Below, piece after piece: positions 14,811 through 16,148 of a DNA stretch of 16,148 bases. The stretch is from Chlamydia trachomatis (GTDB lineage: Bacteria > Chlamydiota > Chlamydiia > Chlamydiales > JAAKFR01): contig CAMAUB010000011.1 of the NCBI GenBank assembly GCA_945861315.1, forward strand, positions 1 to 16,148, given 5' to 3'. How positions within the stretch are numbered: the stretch's first letter is position 1; each line of letters opens with the position of its first letter. The translations under genes were made by a program, and so were the position numbers. The notes under the pieces were generated by a model. The model was not told where the DNA came from. It searched no databases and worked only from the letters and a program-made list of their open reading frames with translations.

Positions 14811-14837
14811 CTCTGTTTCTAGCTTATGACTCGATCT

Positions 14838-15458
14838 CTAGTCCACTGCATTCATATCTTCTTGTCCTGCTGACACTGACACTGGCGCTGGCGCTAGTTG
14901 CAGAGGCTTCACAAACCAGGAGCCCCCAAATAACAATGGCCTAAAAACAGGCCTCGTTTCAAAGAAATGCCCCTTACTGGTGCTATCAGCTGTGGCACTA
15001 CTACCAGGGCTATCGCGACCAGCTGGCGCTGCTACAATGCTGGCGCTACCATCAGCTGGCGCTGCTACACCGCTATCTCTATGGCTACCAGCTGGCGCTG
15101 CTACACCGCTATCGCTATGGCTACCAACTGGCGCTGCTACAATGCTATCGCTACCAACTGACTCTACACTGCTATCGCTATCGCTTGTCTCATGAACATC
15201 ATGAAGTTTAGAACCCCCAATGCAACGTAAGGCAGTAGCAACAATCAAACCTAAGCCAGCAATTCCCCCTCCAATGTAGCATGCTATTGAGCCTGCCGAA
15301 CCAACTCCAAAGGCTCCAAAGTACGCCGCTAGAGCAAAGCCAATTATAGTAAGTGTGGCGAGTGCAAGTGCTGAGATGAGCGAGTCACTAGCACGCGCAT
15401 TTTCTTGGCGAAGGTTGTGATGTGTTGGTGCATTAATAGTAGCCATATTAGTTATCAT
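14838..15458 (-). CDS. Candidate Inc-like membrane protein with Ala/Pro/Ser/Asp-rich tandem repeats
   Basis: This 206-residue protein has a polar N-terminus of 25 residues without a Sec signal and a bilobed hydrophobic region (helices about 27-49 and 54-77 with a tiny Gly/Ser turn). A low-complexity segment with four imperfect 10-12-residue repeats (102-146, core SGVAAPAGS) follows, then an aromatic stretch (164-184) and a C-terminal tail. The bilobed hydrophobic pair is typical of type III-secreted inclusion-membrane proteins of Chlamydiae, with both ends facing the host cytosol. I do not recognise a family. AAGGA lies seven bases before the ATG at 15458; a second Met at residue 5 is possible. 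Its neighbours are a transposase remnant and hairpins, so it is in an accessory region. Base use is more GC-rich than in the core genes because of the repeats. Confidence 0.65.
   Translation of the reverse strand: MITNMATINAPTHHNLRQENARASDSLISALALATLTIIGFALAAYFGAFGVGSAGSIACYIGGGIAGLGLIVATALRCIGGSKLHDVHETSDSDSSVESVGSDSIVAAPVGSHSDSGVAAPAGSHRDSGVAAPADGSASIVAAPAGRDSPGSSATADSTSKGHFFETRPVFRPLLFGGSWFVKPLQLAPAPVSVSAGQEDMNAVD
15021..15155 (-). repeat. In-frame tandem repeat, units of 30-36 bp
   Basis: Within the Inc-like gene, DNA units built around AGCTGGCGCTGCTACA (plus strand) recur four times with 30-36-bp periods, all multiples of three. They encode GSDSIVAAPV, GSHSDSGVAAPA (twice, with one change) and DGSASIVAAPA. 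Near-identical nucleotide units point to recent slippage or unequal recombination, so copy number may vary between strains. Confidence 0.85.
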
Positions 15459-15495
15459 AAAAAAATTCCTTTTATTTAGAGTATATTAAAGCAAA

Positions 15496-15524
15496 ATATT
15501 AGCAGAGTATTAATATTTTGTAAA
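15496..15524 (-). promoter_or_regulatory. Possible promoter of the Inc-like gene
   Basis: On the minus strand TTTACA (15519-15524) is separated by 17 bp from TAATAT (15496-15501), matching the consensus at five and four of six positions. An alternative -10, TATACT, lies closer to the gene (15480-15485) but lacks a good -35. The region is very AT-rich, so chance matches are likely. Confidence 0.35.
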
Positions 15525-15569
15525 TTAGTAGACTTTTTTTTTTGCAAAAAGGCAAGTGCTCATAAACTT

Positions 15570-15605
15570 GAGGTAAACACCCCGAAACGGGGCCCCGTTT
15601 ACCTC
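15570..15605. repeat. Long GC-rich hairpin (9-bp outer and 5-bp inner stem)
   Basis: GAGGTAAAC (15570-15578) and GTTTACCTC (15597-15605) form a perfect outer stem. Inside it CCCCG (15580-15584) pairs with CGGGG (15588-15592) around AAA, leaving CCCC unpaired on one side. It stands out in AT-rich surroundings, about 100 bp before the transposase remnant. There is no U tract after it on either strand. It may belong to the insertion-sequence end or block outside transcription. Confidence 0.65.
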
Positions 15606-15703
15606 GATTTCATGGGCAAAGAAATCTTCCAAGTCGCCTAAAAAATAAGTTCATTTTAATTTTTACTTGTCATATAGTTGTTGCTTTTGCTGGAAGCAAT
15701 GAA

Positions 15704-16074
15704 ATGACCAAAGCCGACTCCTCTCAATGTTGTGATTGTTCCAACCTTCAAAAGGAACTCGCTTTATTACGCAGCGAACAAACCTCTCTGCGCGCTACTG
15801 TAGCGAAAGCATGGCTCTACAAGCCAATGCTGAGCTGCGTGTCTAGAATCAAACACTTAGAGATGAAATTGCTCGACTCAAGGGCACGTCCCCACGTCCC
15901 AAACTACCTCCTGGTGGTTTAGAAAATTCCGGGAAAGAACCGAAAGGCGAGAGCGGTAATAAAGAAAGTTTCGGTCGAGGCAAACATCCGCGCAGTAAGA
16001 AAACTGGACTGACGTTCCACAATATAGAGGCGGTTGCAAAATTCAATGGTAAGATAGGTTTTTTAGAGAGTTAG
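15704..16074 (+). pseudogene. Transposase remnant (IS66-like or related N-terminal region), frameshifted and truncated
   Basis: The ATG at 15704 opens a frame with a coiled-coil-like start (NLQKELALLRSEQTSLRAT). Near 15808-15811 the homologous reading moves to the +1 frame: MALQANAELRV, then an in-frame TAG at 15844-15846, then NQTLRDEIARLKG, RPKLPPGGLE and GRGKHPRSKKTG. It runs to a TAG at 16072-16074. This order (heptad start, RDEIARLKG, RPxxxPxGLE, then a basic RGKxPRSKK stretch) is that of the N-terminal part of large DDE transposases such as the IS66 group. One frameshift, one nonsense codon (probably a former GAG) and loss of the catalytic domain mark it as dead. The downstream 74 bp show no continuation. 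Confidence 0.75.
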
Positions 16075-16112
16075 CGCGAAAAAATAAAAAATATTGGTCC
16101 TCTTGTGGTAGC

Positions 16113-16143
16113 TTGTTAGTTACAAAACATACAGAGCTAACAA
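16113..16143. repeat. 7-bp inverted repeat with 17-nt spacer
   Basis: TTGTTAG (16113-16119) and CTAACAA (16137-16143) are perfect inverted arms at the window end, just past the transposase remnant. The right arm is followed by AAAAGA. It could be a weak terminator for minus-strand transcription or part of the next element; the window ends too soon to tell. Confidence 0.4.
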
Positions 16144-16148
16144 AAAGA

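Larger units (their letters stand above)
14596..14837. other. Convergent intergenic region rich in repeats, no gene
   Basis: This 242-bp stretch lies between xerC (plus) and the Inc-like gene (minus). It starts AT-rich, with a 12-bp palindrome AATATATATATT at 14605-14616. It then carries the second copy of the 24-bp repeat (14704-14727) and turns GC-rich, with an 11-bp palindrome CAGGCGGCCTG and the hairpin at 14766-14810. I find no coding potential and no tRNA. Confidence 0.6.
15459..15703. other. Intergenic region between the Inc-like gene and the transposase remnant
   Basis: The first 100 bp are AT-rich and hold the putative promoter and leader of the Inc-like gene, plus a run of T residues near 15534-15543. 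The middle holds the hairpin at 15570-15605. The remainder up to 15703 leads into the transposase remnant and would be the left end of the insertion sequence. I could not identify terminal inverted repeats. No gene is seen. Confidence 0.5.

Noticed and set aside
15021..15155. Regular repeats that might suggest a CRISPR array
   Set aside because: Units are contiguous, in frame and of 30-36 bp with no unique spacers; they are coding tandem repeats.
14967..15195. Plus-strand open frames over the Inc-like gene repeats
   Set aside because: They arise from the repetitive GC-rich DNA on the opposite strand and have no ribosome-binding site or plausible protein features.

Overview
The window reads as a chromosomal segment of a member of the Chlamydiae outside the genus Chlamydia (a 'Chlamydia-related' or environmental lineage; I cannot place the family). 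The main reason is gene order. A comEC-type channel gene, a fused alpha/beta 2-oxo-acid dehydrogenase E1 gene, dnaJ, rpsU (S21), tsaB, lon, a small two-helix membrane protein, an RNase Z and a xerC-type recombinase follow one another as I remember them in Chlamydia trachomatis (about CT338 to CT347). The DnaJ and S21 sequences also look chlamydial. Synteny is from memory and not from a search.

Layout. Bases 1-239 hold a truncated ORF end (2-118) and one copy of a 24-bp repeat. A SUKH/Smi1-Knr4-like gene (minus) and a short ComEC (plus) diverge from a 31-bp gap. ComEC converges on, and overlaps by 71 bp, the last gene of a compact minus-strand operon rpsU-dnaJ-E1 fusion-Nudix, driven by a near-consensus promoter in front of rpsU. 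tsaB lies upstream on the same strand. From 7012 a plus-strand series begins: lon (TTG start), a heptose-phosphate-type nucleotidyltransferase, a GlpG-like rhomboid protease and a 92-residue two-helix protein, all joined by 1 to 10 bp overlaps. RNase Z follows with its own candidate promoter and possibly no leader, then an unrecognised 413-residue protein, then xerC.

Beyond 14595 the character changes to accessory sequence. There is a second copy of the 24-bp repeat, a strong imperfect hairpin, a minus-strand gene for a protein with a bilobed hydrophobic segment and an Ala/Pro/Ser/Asp-rich tandem repeat (candidate inclusion-membrane protein), another long hairpin, and a transposase remnant broken by a frameshift and a stop codon.

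Most of the window is conserved housekeeping: protein quality control (Lon, DnaJ, rhomboid), translation and tRNA maturation (S21, TsaB, RNase Z), central metabolism (E1) and chromosome segregation (Xer). I see no defence system, CRISPR array or rRNA/tRNA gene. The novelty candidates are the two Inc-like proteins, the 413-residue orphan between rnz and xerC, the nucleotidyltransferase and rhomboid genes placed between lon and the small membrane protein, and the repeat and hairpin elements at the edges of the core block.
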